Positions 1-11,748 are shown, counted from the stretch's first letter. The stretch is DNA of 64,000 bases from Carya illinoinensis (GCF_018687715.1 NC_056762.1:29934864-29998863); one strand, 5' to 3'. Made by a program: numbers and translations. The notes: generated by a model not told the origin, from the letters alone.

Positions 1-206
1 GGCAGAGGTTCTTGAGAAGGTGAACCAGTAAGCTGCTGAACAATATTTCGAAAGTCATTCTTGCTAATGTTGTAAACCTGCGGCTGGGGCTGCTGCCTGG
101 CAGGATTATTTGCAAAATTTGGTTGGTGCAAGGGACTCTTCCTTATATTTTTCCCCATTTTGTTCACACCCAAATGATCATTATGCCTGTTCTTGGAGTT
201 ATCCAT
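1..206 (-). CDS. VQ-motif protein, N-terminal part (3' end outside window)
   Basis: The minus strand from the ATG at 206-204 reads open to the window edge, 68 complete codons. The visible protein starts MDNSKNRHNDHLGVNKMGKN and continues with a Pro/Gln-rich stretch into VYNISKNDFRNIVQQLTG (residues about 45-62). This contains the VQ signature FxxxVQxLTG (FRNIVQQLTG). VQ proteins are plant-specific nuclear cofactors that bind WRKY transcription factors through this motif. The N-terminus resembles the HAIKU1-type (VQ14) group, which acts in endosperm and seed-size control, but assignment to a particular member is from memory and unverified. The protein runs on past position 1, so length and C-terminus are unknown. 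On the minus strand an AG acceptor lies about 15 bases before the ATG, so the start codon probably sits just inside exon 2. The hAT-1 element lies about 470 bp upstream of the leader. Confidence 0.88.
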   Translation of the reverse strand, partial: MDNSKNRHNDHLGVNKMGKNIRKSPLHQPNFANNPARQQPQPQVYNISKNDFRNIVQQLTGSPSQEPL

Positions 207-1018
207 TTGGTAAATCTATATACCTAAAACCCACAATAACAAAGAAATACTGCCTTTTGTATTGTCACGCAAAGTCAAACCATTCATATGCTTCAAAGCA
301 GCAGCCAGAAATTTAAACTGCAGCTCAAATGCTAGCAATTTTTCAGAGAACCCAACCTCAATTTCCAACCATTTCGGAAAATCAAATATTTAGTTTTTTT
401 TTTCTGCGCCCACAAACCATTCAAGGCTTGGAAAGACCCAAAACCTTATAATTCAAGCTCAAAACAAGCTTGACTTGTTCACGGTGATGTAAGCACAGAA
501 CAAATCAACCCCACAAGAACAAATAGCAAACCCGATAAAGCTGAGAGAGTCAGAAGCATAAAACATACCCTTTTCTTTGCTCAGTCGAATCAACAAAACC
601 CAGATTAAATCAGCTTCGGTAAGCCCAGGAATTCCTCAAATCCCAAGCTCAAATACTTGGGTTATACCAAATTAAGAACCTGAAATCTGCAACAAGACTC
701 CACCCCCACAGAACCGAGAAGAAACCCCCCAAAATTATGACAAAAGGCGAGCAGCAAATATTCTCAAAGCTCAATTCCAGGTCACCCAACAAGAAATTAT
801 CTTCAGAGCGTACGAACTCGAAAAAGATAAATAGCAAACACAAAGAAAGCAAGTGATAAGGAAGAGAGAGGGGACAGGGATTGGAAAATTAAGTCTCGAG
901 TAGTGGAACTCAGCACCAAGGAGCGTCCAACTGCATCTTCTTCTTGCTCTTCTCCTTTTCTCTCTCTAAAAGAATACGGAACCCTAGAGATCGAGTTGAA
1001 CGGAGACTCATAATTCAA
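207..1018 (-). other. 5' leader and 5'-UTR intron of the VQ gene (inferred)
   Basis: No coding sequence upstream of the VQ start codon is evident. Read on the minus strand, a purine-rich leader (roughly 1010 to 569) ends in AAAAGG followed by GTATGT (GT at 568-567). This is a good plant splice donor. A matching AG acceptor lies just before the start codon (about 221). This suggests one 5'-UTR intron of about 350 bp. The transcription start is not visible and is placed near 1000 only because the sequence beyond becomes AT-rich and repetitive. Confidence 0.5.
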
Positions 1019-1482
1019 AAGTCAATGTTGAAACGAAACGAATGACCTGTAATTCATTCAGCTAAAAAAAAAAAAAAAAAAGAATGACTTGTAATTCTAT
1101 TTGGGAGAGAAGAGAATGGAATGGATGGGGGACCTAACAGTGGGACCCGGCGGCGACGATAGGAATGCATAAGTTGATTCGTGACAAAACTCATTTCCGG
1201 GTATGGGCGTTTCCCAGGCCACAGAGAAACCAGATGGAGTGGTTAACCAAAACTCATTTTATTTTATTTTATTTTATTTTATTATTATAATTTTTTTAAA
1301 TTTTATATAAAATATAATAAATAATTTAACTTTTTAAATTTCTATATAAAATTAATATTAAAAACTTATATTATAATAATATTTTATTTATTATTATTTA
1401 AAACATTTTATCTCATCTAATTTAAACTGTGTAACTAAATAATTTAAGACAGACGATATAGTTATATATAAACTTTATAATA
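1019..1482. other. AT-rich intergenic stretch upstream of VQ gene
   Basis: No gene is seen. It holds an A-tract near 1062-1081, a TTTTA-type simple repeat at about 1256-1282, and near 1410-1436 a degenerate end resembling the TCATCTCATCT MITE family described elsewhere in this window. It is the likely promoter region of the minus-strand VQ gene. Confidence 0.5.
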
Positions 1483-1499
1483 TTTATTATTAGGGCTGT

Positions 1500-1675
1500 T
1501 CATCCGGACCGAGTTTTACCCGAGCCGGACCAAAACCCGGATAACCGGGTTTCCGGATATGGTTTTCGGCCCAGATCAAATCCGGGTCGAAACAAAGATT
1601 TCTAAACCCAGGTTAACCGGGCCGGGTACCGGATTTTAAACTCGGAACCGGGTTTAAAACCCGGTACCCGTGTTT
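1500..1675. repeat. Left subterminal CCGGGT array of hAT-1
   Basis: About ten degenerate copies of ACCGGGT/ACCCGG are packed into 175 bp just inside the left end (for example ACCCGGATAACCGGG near 1534-1548). The composition is strikingly GC-rich against AT-rich surroundings. Subterminal arrays of this kind are transposase-binding sites in Ac and other hAT elements. That role here is inferred. Confidence 0.75.
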
Positions 1676-2965
1676 CTTCAAAAGATGAAAATGCAAGCAC
1701 TCTGTCGCTTTCTCGCACGCTAACCTAATTTCTGAAGACGCCGCAGCTAGCACTCTCTCGCTTTCTCGCACGCTCTCAACCCACACCAAAGGTCCGAAAC
1801 CGTAGCCTCTGCCGATCGAAGTTTCACACCGAAGGTCTTGCTTTTCATTCTGTCTTTAGGAATCTAGGATACGTGATTCTCATATTAATATTTGATGAAT
1901 GTTTTGGGTTATTACCCATTTGATACTTCGTACTTCATTCTGTTGTTGAAGGATTACCGAGTGTTATAAAAGTACTCTGTAGATAGTTGTTTTTTAGTTG
2001 TTTATTTAACTATAAATTACTTTATTAAGGGATTTTTCTTCTTATATATTGCTTTTTTTTTCCTCTGTTTGGGTTTTCTAGAAATAGAGGTGAGTTCAAT
2101 GATGCCAAGAACTATAAGTGTAATTCTGTTTGGTTTTTCCTCTGTTTGGGTTTTTTTTTTTTTCCTCTATTTGGGAAAATGACCTGTTTAAATAAGTGTA
2201 ATTCTGTTGGTTTTGAGGATTTGTGAGAATTCGAAGTGGGTATTTTTTGGGAGCTGAAAAGCTATGGTGGGCTACATAGCATTGCATTGCATTTTTGATA
2301 AATCATAATAAACCAAACTTTTTTTTTTTTTGATAAATCATAATAAACCAAGCATTTGGAGGGTAAATCTGAAAGAGAGACTGTAACTATGTCCATCTTA
2401 TCTGTATGCTTGTTAATCTTGTCTATATGAACTTAGCTTAAGGCATGAATTTCACTTTGGTTTCTTAATTCCAGTTGTGTAGAGAAAAAATAAACATTTC
2501 TAACTGAGAAATCCCTCACCTTGCACGTATACATGCATCCACAGTATCAGAGTCTGCCAGATTCTAATATATACATTAAATTATTATGTATATATTATGA
2601 ACATTGAATACTACAGATTTCATATGTTGATGCTACTCTGATAATGATGAGTGTCGAAATCGACCTAAATAGCTGTCCTCTGTCCAATCTGTTGCTCATT
2701 TGTAAACCTAAAATCTCAAATTAACATGTATATATACCTATTATACAGAAATCAATTGTTTAAACAGAACCTTGTTCTCTTTTGTTTTTTCTCTCTTTTT
2801 TTATTTTTTTTTATTTTTTAATGGATATGTTTCAGCCAGTAATACAAAAGAAAGAACAAAATTTAGAACAGTACAGATTGGCCCTTGGATTTGTTTATAT
2901 GATGTTCAGTTATTTGTTTGCTGTGTTTGATTTTTTATTCTACTGTGTTTGTTACTCAATAACAG

Positions 2966-5191
2966 ATGGAAGAAGATTCTGTGAGTTGTAATGTTGGTAC
3001 AACTCAAGGGGTTGGTAGTGACTCCTTTTCTCTTTCAGTTGATGTGGAGGAGCATGGGAATCTACCAACTTCTTCATCCACATATACACAACAGCCTACC
3101 CATTCCGTCCCACCTTTATCCAAAAAATTCAAGAAAACACCTAGTAACCAATCGGTGGTTTGGGAACATTTTAAGAAAGTGCTACCTCTTGACCCCAATA
3201 ACCCAAAAGCTAAGTGCAATCATTGTGGTAAGCAGTATAGTTGCCACTATAGGAATGGCACTTCTTCTATGAATCACCACCTTTATAATGTATGTGAAAA
3301 TTCCCCTCTTAGGATTAAAGGAGCTGGAAAAAGTAAATCCTCTAGTGGTAAAAGGGATGCGGAGGGAAGAGTATGTAGCCCACAAGGTGTAGTAAAGTAT
3401 GACGCTGAAAAACTTAGGGTGTCAACCGCTAAGTTTTTTATTAGGTGTGAATTGCCTTTTAGGCTAGTGGAGCACTTGGGGCTTATTGAGTATGTGGCTG
3501 ATTTAGAGCCTCGATTTTCATTGCCATCCCGACTCACTCTAAAAAAGGATTGTATTAAACTGTATAACGAAGAAAAGATACAGCTAAAGAAATTATTAGA
3601 GGGTCAAAGAATTTGTCTAACCACTGATACCTGGACATCGGTGCAAAACATGAACTACAAGTGCATTACTGCACATTTTATTGATTGCAATTGGAAATTG
3701 CATAAGAAAATAATAAAGTTTTGCCAAATTCCCAATCATAGGGGCGAAACTATTGGGAGGGTGTTAGACTTGGGGTTGCATGATTGGGAGATTAATAAGA
3801 TTTTGACCATCACAGTTGATAACGCCTCTTCTAATGATGTTGCTGTTGATTACATGAGGAGGAGGATAAAGGATAGTGATTGTACCATATTGGGTGGTGA
3901 GTTCCTTCACATGCGGTGTGCTGCCCATATATTGAATTTGGTTGTTAATGACGGTTTGAGAGAGGTTAATCAATTAATATCAACGATTAGAGAAGCCGTC
4001 AAATATGTGAAGTCTTCACCTTCAAGGTTTTCCAAGTTCAAGGCTTGTGCAATAAAGGAAAATATTAGCGGGAGAATGCTTTGTTTGAATGTTTCCACTA
4101 GATGGAACTCCACATACTTGATGTTGAGCACCGCTATAAAACACAAATTAGCATTTGAACGTTATTATATGTATGTAGATAATGAATTCGTGAACCCCAC
4201 TAGTGATGATTGGAAAAAAGCACAGATTTTTGTAGAGTTATTGAAAATATTTTATGATGTTACATTGAACATTTCTGGTTCTTTGTATGTGACAGCTAAT
4301 GTATATTTCTAGGAATTGTGCACAATCGAAGATACATTAATTGATATGTGCATGAGTAATGATAGCATCACTAGGACCATGGGTACGAATATGAAAAATA
4401 AGTTTGAAAAGTATTGAGATAGCACAAATAAGTTTAACTTGATGATATATGTTGCATTTGTGCTTGATCCAAGATACAAAATGTTGTCAATGAGGTTTTG
4501 GTTGCGACGATGCAAAGGGGATGAGATGGGGGATAAGATAGAGTCCAAGGTTAAGCTCTTGTTAAGCCGCTTGATTGAGCAATATAACAAATTTCGTATG
4601 GCTATTGGGCGGAGTTCTAATGTGGCTCAAGAGAGGCCAAGCACTACTTCTACTTCTTCTAGTAGCTCGACTAAATTTGATAGTGAGTTAGAGAAATACC
4701 TTGAGGAGCAAGGGTTCATAGAGTTTAGATCAGAACTAGATAGGTATTTGTCGGAGGGATGTGCACCAAAATCACTCAATTTTGATATCTTGGATTGGTG
4801 GAGAGTTAATGCTGCCCATTATCATGTTCTTGCTGAGGTAGCACGTGATGTGTTAGCCACCCCCATTTCCACTGTTGCCTCGGAGTCCGCATTCAGCACT
4901 GAAGGACGCATCTTGGATCCTTTTAGGAGTTCATTGTCTCCAGAGACTGTCGAAGCCCTCATTTGCACTCAAAATTGGTTAAGGACCAAACCTGTCGACA
5001 TCCAGGAGTTGGAAGAATACATAGAGTTGATGGACCTTGAAGGTAAGTTTGAAACTTGAAATATTTTTTTGATATCTATCTAACTTAATTTAATATATAT
5101 CTAACTCTGTTTTTTTAATATTTTTTTAGATGATTATCTAGCTTTAGCTTCACAGCAGGCTGTTGTGAATCAGCCTTTCCAGTCATGTTGA
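2966..5191 (+). pseudogene. hAT transposase (BED finger, RNase H-like, hAT dimer domain) with two nonsense codons
   Basis: The frame opens at ATG 2966, directly after an AG acceptor (ataacag), so a 5'-UTR intron is likely. Residues about 60-113 form a BED zinc finger (CNHCGKQY ... HH ... C). The RNase H-like core shows TTDTWTS (Asp near 221) and TVDNASSND (Asp near 285). After 448 codons a TAG stops the frame (4310-4312). A TGA follows at 4415-4417 in the same frame, where a Trp is usual in the family. The frame then continues through conserved hAT-dimer sequence (STVASESAFSTEGRILDPFR, then ICTQNWL). A GTAAGT donor at 5043 and a TTTTTTTAG acceptor ending at 5129 would join a last exon 5130-5191 ending in TGA. 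There are no frameshifts, only two point nonsense changes, so inactivation is fairly recent or was followed by little decay. Confidence 0.9.
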
Positions 5192-6138
5192 AGAAAAACT
5201 AGAGTAAGTGAAACTTTTCTTTGTTCTGTTTCTGTTGCTTCACATTTTCTGGTATATACGTAGCTGTTAGTGTATGTATTATTATCATGCCTTTTTTCCC
5301 TTTGTTGATACATGTATAAACAATAAAGCTTCAACATGCAAAGATACTAGAAGTTCAAAGACCTGCTTTCCAACGAGAGGATTGATGCTCACTTGATAAT
5401 GCATATTTTGATGGAACTATGTCACTGCAGGTATATGACCCATGACACTTGATGATCAGTCATGAAATTAAGGGGTCCCCCAACGACAGTTATTTCCCAT
5501 TAACATTTAATGTACAACACATTTTCTTTTCTGGGAAATGATCTATCTGTTCGTTAATGTTACCTACTTATTAGAAACAGCCTTCGATCAATACCTATAG
5601 CGTAATCTGTTTGGCATTGGGTTATATTTGAAGTTGGTATTTTGCAGTTTGTAGTGTTTTGAGAATTATTGTTTCCAACCTTGGTGTAATTCTTTTGATT
5701 TTAAGAATAGAAGGATGTGAATGTGTAGGCGAATTATGGGTTACAGATGAGTTGGAGAATTATTTTCCAGTTGGTGAATGTAGTTTTGAATGTTAAGAGT
5801 TGTTGGATGTAATTTTTCTTGTGCATGTTTTGGGATACTTCTACAGATTTGATGAATGTAATTTTTCTTGTAATGTATTGCTTATGCTAGGTGCTGAAAG
5901 TGATTGAATACATTCTGTTTTACCTCTCCCACCATACCAAGATGGTTCGGGTGCTGGAACTCCACGTTTGTTGTTGCTTGTTAATTTTTCTTTTTTGAAC
6001 AATAATAGTAGGTGCAAGATTCCAATACTTATAAGTTAAAACCAGCCGGCAAATGCCTTGTGATTTTATTTGATTCAGTGGAGTTGCTAATTTATAGTCT
6101 TAATCACATAATCTATAGCCACTGGAAAAAAAAAAAAA

Positions 6139-6285
6139 ATCGGGTTCAACCCAAAATCTGGAATCCGGTTATTTCAAAACCCGGGTACATCCAGGTTTCA
6201 GACCGGGTCTGATCCAGATTAACCCGGGCCGGGTTTCAGCCCGGATTTGAGACCCGGGTGTACCCGGGTTCCCGGGTTAGAACCT
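6139..6285. repeat. Right subterminal CCCGGGT array of hAT-1
   Basis: Multiple CCGGGTT/ACCCGGG copies (for example GTACCCGGGTTCCCGGGTT around 6259-6277) mirror the left array in inverted arrangement. Together they could let the two element ends pair. Likely transposase-binding region, inferred from hAT biology. Confidence 0.75.
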
Positions 6286-6308
6286 GGATGAACAGTACTG
6301 TTTATTAT

Positions 6309-8507
6309 ATATTTAATATGAATATCAACGGTTATAAGTATTATTGGCCCGTTTTATTTTTTCACTTTAACTTTTTTAAATTTATAAGATCTTTATTTGC
6401 AAATTTCATACGAGTAAATACTTTTTGTTTAAACTTTTTTATCATGTTTTTTTTTTTATGAAAAATAAATATTATTTATTTATGAAATTGAACTTACAGC
6501 TATGACTTGAGATATATAAAAAAAATCTCATATTATAAGCTAACTATTCACTGTTGGGGCTTTACTAGTACATAAATTTTTTTATAATTGATATGGTTTA
6601 AACTTCTATAACTCTTTACAGATAAATCGTCTGAAAGACCACACTCTGTCTAAAGCAGAGATTTTAAACTCCACCTTTCATAAGAGCATAGGACTTTCAC
6701 TCTATGGACAAAATATCCAAAAGACTTTCTTTTTTATTTTTACCTAAACAAAAAAAAAATAACAATAAATATAAAAAGATTACATGTGTATATCTGCATT
6801 TTAAGCTAGAAGAAAAGTAAAATATAAGAAACAAATAGACTGTAGCGACGCTTGAGGGACACGAGTCATGCTATGAGTCTAGCAGCCAGTCGAGTATGAA
6901 GAAACCGAGATCTCTATTCCCAGAAACACTGTGCGTGGGAACAGAAGAAGCTTCCCAGTGCGATGGAGTGCGATTCTCATGTGCTGCTTTGACCTGCACG
7001 TGTGACTGATCACGTGTCGCTTTGGTTAACAAAAGCCTTCAACCATATGAAAAGATTGGTGGCTTGGGCGTCTTGTAGTGGGGCGCTTGGATAAATAGTT
7101 TTATATGGTAATAGAGTAATATATGTATGGAAAATTTTATGCATATTATTATACACACTTAATAACAGTCTCATATGATCAGTGTTTTTTTAATTTAAAT
7201 TTTAAATTTCAGAATTTAAAATTTTCATGATTTTTAATAGCTGACGCATTAGCATGTATAGTTATGTAAGTAAAATTATAAATATAAATAATATTTTCCT
7301 ATGGTAATAAATTAAATGGTAATCACTCTAAACAAAAATGATAAAAGAATGACAATGACAAAATCTAAATAAGAAATAATATTTATAAATTCGCATTTAT
7401 AAACTCAAAATAGCAAATTAAATCATTAATAAACAACCTAACATGTTCATACGGAAAACCAATCTTTTTGGATGAGTTTATGCTGACTTTTGTTAGTGAT
7501 GTGATGCATAAACTCAAAACAACAAATGGTAATGCTTTCAAATGTGAAACCAACCCCAAAGGGATTATACTTATTTGCACCAATATCTCCATAATTTCCG
7601 CTGGTTAAAACTTAATAGTAGAGCCCACCAAATACGTTTGGGATTGGTAAAAGAGGAATGCTAGCACGAGCTCGGTCTCGAGAAGAATAATTTTTATATA
7701 TTTTTAAATATTTTTTTTAAAAGTAAAAAATTCACAATATTATTAAAAATTATTTCCTTTAAAAAAAAAAACAAATCAGGACATAAATTCGGAATCCACG
7801 TTCAGTAGGTTTTGTATTTCTCTTGGTATAATAATGGAATCTTTTTTCTGTCTAGATTCATTTTGAGCTATAAAAATGTGAATGTATTTCTTTCACATTC
7901 TATTACATACAATCATTTTTGTGTATTTGTTACATATTTCATTAATGTGATTAACCAAATAAATTATTTTATATTAAAAAAAGTGATCAAATTAGTGGAG
8001 TGCGTAAGAAATACACAAAAGTGATTGAATATAGAATTTTTAATTTCTTAATAGAGAAAATCTATTTATAAACTTTATTTTTTACACACTCAGCACACCG
8101 CTGAGACTATACTAAATTTATAATAAATCTCACTATAAGTGATGTGTTAAACATACTAGCTTATGTGTAATAAAACTCTTCTTAATAAGAACGAAAATAG
8201 TGAAGTACTAGGCTATATAAATTTCAACGAGTGACCATAATGTCCATAAGGTTATTAAGTCCTTAGTCATATTTACGAGAGCCGTGTTGAATCCACCATT
8301 CTTTTTTCCCCACCGGCATCCTCCTTTCCTCTTCACATCCTCATGCCTAATAGTTTAAATCAAAGTTGAAAAAATAGGTGTTACATTGTATTTGTACCTT
8401 TACAATCCAACGACTGGAATAAATCAAATCCAACTTAGACTTTAATTTCTTGATGGAGACTACGTCAAATGGATGAGTTCTAAAGCAAAAGCCAAGAATT
8501 TCATTAA
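6309..8507. other. AT-rich intergenic DNA without a supported gene
   Basis: Open frames here are short and of AT-rich composition, and none resembles a known protein. A relatively GC-rich island at about 6840-7090 contains two CACGTG sites. The rest shows poly-A/T tracts and no recognisable repeat boundary. Confidence 0.5.
6997..7016. promoter_or_regulatory. Pair of G-box/ABRE-like CACGTG sites
   Basis: CACGTG occurs at 6997-7002 and again at 7011-7016, both followed by T (CACGTGT), 14 bp apart. This is the core bound by plant bZIP and bHLH factors. No gene start is evident nearby, so it may be a decayed promoter or chance. Confidence 0.3.
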
Positions 8508-8633
8508 AGCTGTGTTTGGATAGTGAAGTGATCATCTGAGATCACTCAATTATTATTTAATATTTTATTATTAATTTTCATTACTTTTATTATTATTTAT
8601 TACTATTCAATATCTCACTAGCCAAATATAGCC
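8508..8633. mobile_element. Tourist-like MITE, 126 bp
   Basis: TAA target duplication at 8505-8507 and 8634-8636. Terminal inverted repeats AGCTGTGTTTGGATAGTGA and GGCTATATTTGGCTAGTGA (right end read on the minus strand) match at 15 of 19 positions. The interior is AT-rich and non-coding. A 3-bp TAA duplication with such ends fits PIF/Harbinger (Tourist) non-autonomous elements. Confidence 0.8.
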
Positions 8634-8636
8634 TAA

Positions 8637-9005
8637 CACTTCGAGAATTCAATGCTTAAATTTTTCACCAGAAAACTGTTAGAAAAAAAAAAAAAAAAAA
8701 AAGGATTGCAACCAAGAATTATTCAAGAAAGCAAAATCACAACTTTATTAATTAAGTAATATATATATTGGATTACACTTTATACGAAAAATTATCTTTG
8801 TAAGTATGTCTGAACACGTATGTCACGCTAATGGCACGAAAACTGTGACTTTCACAAGCATCACAAATATAAAGACAATTTATCGTTCACCGAATCACCT
8901 TAACATGAAAAATTCTATATGCACTTGATATGTGCGTGAAGATAGTATAAAAAGTGTGACTTCCACAATAATAATTGCAAGTACATTATATATATATATA
9001 TATGA
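8637..9005. other. AT-rich intergenic DNA with A-tract and TA microsatellite
   Basis: No gene. A poly-A run lies near 8683-8702 and a (TA)n run at about 8988-9003, against the left end of the next MITE. Confidence 0.5.
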
Positions 9006-9598
9006 GAGCATCCGCATTGGTATAACTTTGCATATATACATATTATATGTATATATATGTATATGTAAAGTTATATTTGCATAATATGAATCTAAATTTA
9101 TCTATATTAGATTATGCATCTTTAAATATTTGCATAACTATGAACAGTACATTTACATATTTGAAAATTTACTATTCACTCTCTAAAATATATTTTACTC
9201 ATTCTTTCTCTCTCCTCACACTCTCTTTCTACATATTTTACATTTACATATTTTACTAAATCACTCTCTAAAAAATATTTTAATCAAATATTTTATAAAT
9301 TTGAAGATCAGACCCGACCCGTGCACCTCTTTCTTATAGGTTCGGAGTATATGTATTGAGTGCTAATAGAATTTTTTTAGATGCTAATTGCATGTATTAA
9401 CCTAGTACATGGAATTACAAACTCTATTAAGAAAAAAGGCAAAAAAATAATAATAAAATGATAATATATATATATATATATATATTCTTTTTTTGTTGTC
9501 TCAAATATGCATAAGTTAACGTGGCAATTTTACTTGAATGGTAAAGTGAATTTTAAAAAAATGTGATTTTGCATATGCATAAATCAATATGGATGTTC
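9006..9598. mobile_element. MITE, 593 bp, GAGCATCC ends
   Basis: The left end GAGCATCCGCATTGG and the right end read on the minus strand, GAACATCCATATTG, are inverted copies. TGA at 9003-9005 and at 9599-9601 is a possible 3-bp target duplication. Both ends continue into TTTGCATAT-type words (…CTTTGCATATA at the left, TGCATATGCAAAATC at the right). There is no coding content. The class (PIF/Harbinger-like) is inferred from the 3-bp duplication. Confidence 0.65.
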
Positions 9599-9599
9599 T

Positions 9600-9769
9600 G
9601 AGTAATACTACATATAGTTATGAAGTGAACAAACGTCGTATAATTATTTTAAAAAAGAGTACAGTTTATTATTAAAAATATATATTTTTTATGTAAATCT
9701 TATATTTATTTATTTTTTAAAAAATAATTATACAACATTTGTACAATCTTATTATAACTATTATTTTTC
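9600..9769. mobile_element. 170-bp MITE, copy A of a three-copy family
   Basis: It begins GAGTAATACTACATATAGTT and ends as a degenerate inverted copy (GAAAAATAATAGTTATAAT on the minus strand). Internally it shares the words TTTTAAAAAAGAGTA, TTTATTATTAAAAA and ATAATTATACAACATTTGTACA with the copies at 17611-17770 and 60904-61082. It directly abuts the preceding MITE. Confidence 0.65.
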
Positions 9770-10612
9770 ATAGAGTGGTGGAGTAGTACCGCTAAGCCAA
9801 AATTAACTTCACATTTTTTTCAAATTTTTAATTTAAATTTTTTTATCATTTTTAAAAAATAAAAAATATATATTAATTTACCAAAAGTCACTCTTTTAAT
9901 TATTAAATAAATTAAAAAAAAAAAAACATTAATGAGCAGTCGGTTAACTGACAAAGTAGTGTTTTTCTTTTACATAAGGGTGGGTTGGGCCTATAAGTTA
10001 GGCAGATGGCGGAGTGGCGCCTATTGCCTTAATTAGCAGCCAACGTGTGTTGAATCCAATCCCTTGCCCTCCGATAAGTGTTCATCACTTCATGCATTTT
10101 TCTAGGAACAAAAAATATTCTGCTGAAAAGGAATTTAATAAAAGTATCACTCCGTACGTACGTAGTTGAAGCCCGTGTATGGGCGGATGTTGCCTCTAAA
10201 GTCCACTTTTTTCTGTCTATGCTTTGAATGCTGATTGGACTTACCACTTTGCATAAAAAAATTACATTAATATACTTAAAATTATTTTTTTAATTATTAA
10301 ATAAAAAAAAAATATTTTTTTCTTAAATGATACCCCCGAACGGCAAAGTGGCTTTTTCCTTATTCTTTTATCGAGCAAATGAGACCATCAATGCTTCGTA
10401 ACTCATAATCCATGCAATACATAGCACGATGATGGTATGGGTTAAAGCATTTCGATCGGATATCTATAATTTTATTTTTATATAATTTAAAGATCAGTTT
10501 ATAGTTTTGACTAAGTATATCTAAATATTTAAGATAGTGTGGAGCCATTATGAAAGAAAAATAATAAATGCTTTTAAAGTGTCAATCGTATTTTATTTAT
10601 TTCTGTAATTAA
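9770..10612. other. AT-rich intergenic DNA
   Basis: No supported gene. Two similar AT-rich blocks containing TTTTAATTATTAAATAAA occur near 9893-9910 and 10287-10306, suggesting decayed short repeats with unclear ends. Confidence 0.4.
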
Positions 10613-10974
10613 AGTTTAGTTTGGTTTAATTTGACAGATCTTGAGAATCATCTTTATTACATTTTATCTCATCTCAATATTTAAATATTATTTAAATACA
10701 AATATTTTTTAATTTTAAAATTTTAGCTTTATTATCTAATAATTACCTAATTATCACAAATTTCTCAAACTTCCAAACAAAATATAATTCAACATTTTCA
10801 AATCTCAAAATAAAACTAATATTAAAAAAATTATATTTTAACAATATTTTAATTTTATAATTTTTTTATTCAATTTTTTCTTTCTTATTTTTGAAAATAC
10901 CTTAAAAATATTAATTTAAACTATTTTATTATTATTTACAGATTCTCGTCTTATCTGTATAACCAAACGATGCC
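10613..10974. mobile_element. Tourist-like MITE, 362 bp (TCATCTCATCT family)
   Basis: TAA duplications at 10610-10612 and 10975-10977. The left end is AGTTTAGTTTGGTTTAAT and the right end on the minus strand GGCATCGTTTGGTTATAC, sharing the TTTGGTT core. Further in, GATCTTGAGAATCATC mirrors AGATAAGACGAGAATC. The interior contains the family word ATTTTATCTCATCTCAAT. Non-coding. Confidence 0.72.
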
Positions 10975-11550
10975 TAAAGCAAGTCTCTTGATTTTCTTTT
11001 AATGCCTCCTTTGTCTCTAGCTACTTTATTTATGGAAAAGCTCATAAACTTTATTTTGTTTGAAATGAGATAGCTCGTCGAGAGCTCCGACATATTTATG
11101 TTCCTAATTTACCTTTGTCACTCATATGCACACATCTGTACATTATCAACTTTTTGATTTTGGGGTTTTCAACTTTGGAGGATCTTTGATCTAAGATTCA
11201 TTGCAATAAAAATGTTAAAAGACTATTCATGATTCAAGGTTTTAACTTTTTGAAAATTGTGATTTCTCGAACTCAATTGATTTTTAACATAAATACACGA
11301 GGTATTTTTCTCATTTTATTAATATTTATAGGTTAAAAAAAGTCATTGAATTTTTTTTTATGAAACCTTAAAGTCAATTGAAGGTTGAACTATTTGTATA
11401 ATGTGATTGTACTAAAATAATTGTTTACCATGGAAATGATGTATCAAATAAGCGGGTTAGAATCTGAAACAACACGATTAATTAATTGTATTGATCGAGT
11501 TAATGTCAAATCGACTTGCATCTAATTAAGATGATCTTAATCCTATCATT

Positions 11551-11748
11551 TAGCCTAATTTGTTTTCACAACTCTTCTCATATAATAATTACAATTTTTT
11601 TTTTAAATTCTCACATCAAATAAAATAAACAATTTAACATTTTCAAATCTCAAAATAAAAATAACATTATAAAAATATATTCTAACGATATTTTGTTTAA
11701 CTTTCTTCAATTTCAATTCATCTCATCTCATCTGTAAAAACAAACTAC
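11551..11748. mobile_element. Degenerate MITE of the TCATCTCATCT family
   Basis: The left end TAGCCTAATTTGTTTTCACA and the right end read on the minus strand (TTGTAGTTTGTTTTTACAGA) are imperfect inverted copies. CATCTCATCTCATCTG lies just inside the right end. No clean target duplication is visible, so the limits are approximate. Confidence 0.5.

Larger units (their letters stand above)
1491..6300 (+). mobile_element. hAT superfamily DNA transposon (hAT-1), complete but decayed
   Basis: The 4,810-bp element is flanked by a perfect 8-bp target-site duplication TTTATTAT (1483-1490 and 6301-6308). Its 15-bp terminal inverted repeats are TAGGGCTGTTCATCC and CAGTACTGTTCATCC (the second read on the minus strand), with 3 mismatches. 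An 8-bp duplication and a BED-finger/hAT-dimer transposase define the hAT (Ac-like) class. The order is: GC-rich subterminal repeat array, leader with an intron, transposase, 3' region, second GC-rich array. The transposase gene has two in-frame stops, so the copy cannot encode a full-length enzyme. Its ends look intact and could in principle be mobilised in trans. Confidence 0.95.

Noticed and set aside
110..316. Plus-strand open frame of 68 codons
   Set aside because: Antisense to the VQ-motif coding exon, whose minus-strand frame has a recognisable motif.
649..1018. Two overlapping minus-strand open frames in the VQ leader
   Set aside because: Low-complexity leader sequence with splice-donor context; no protein family resemblance.
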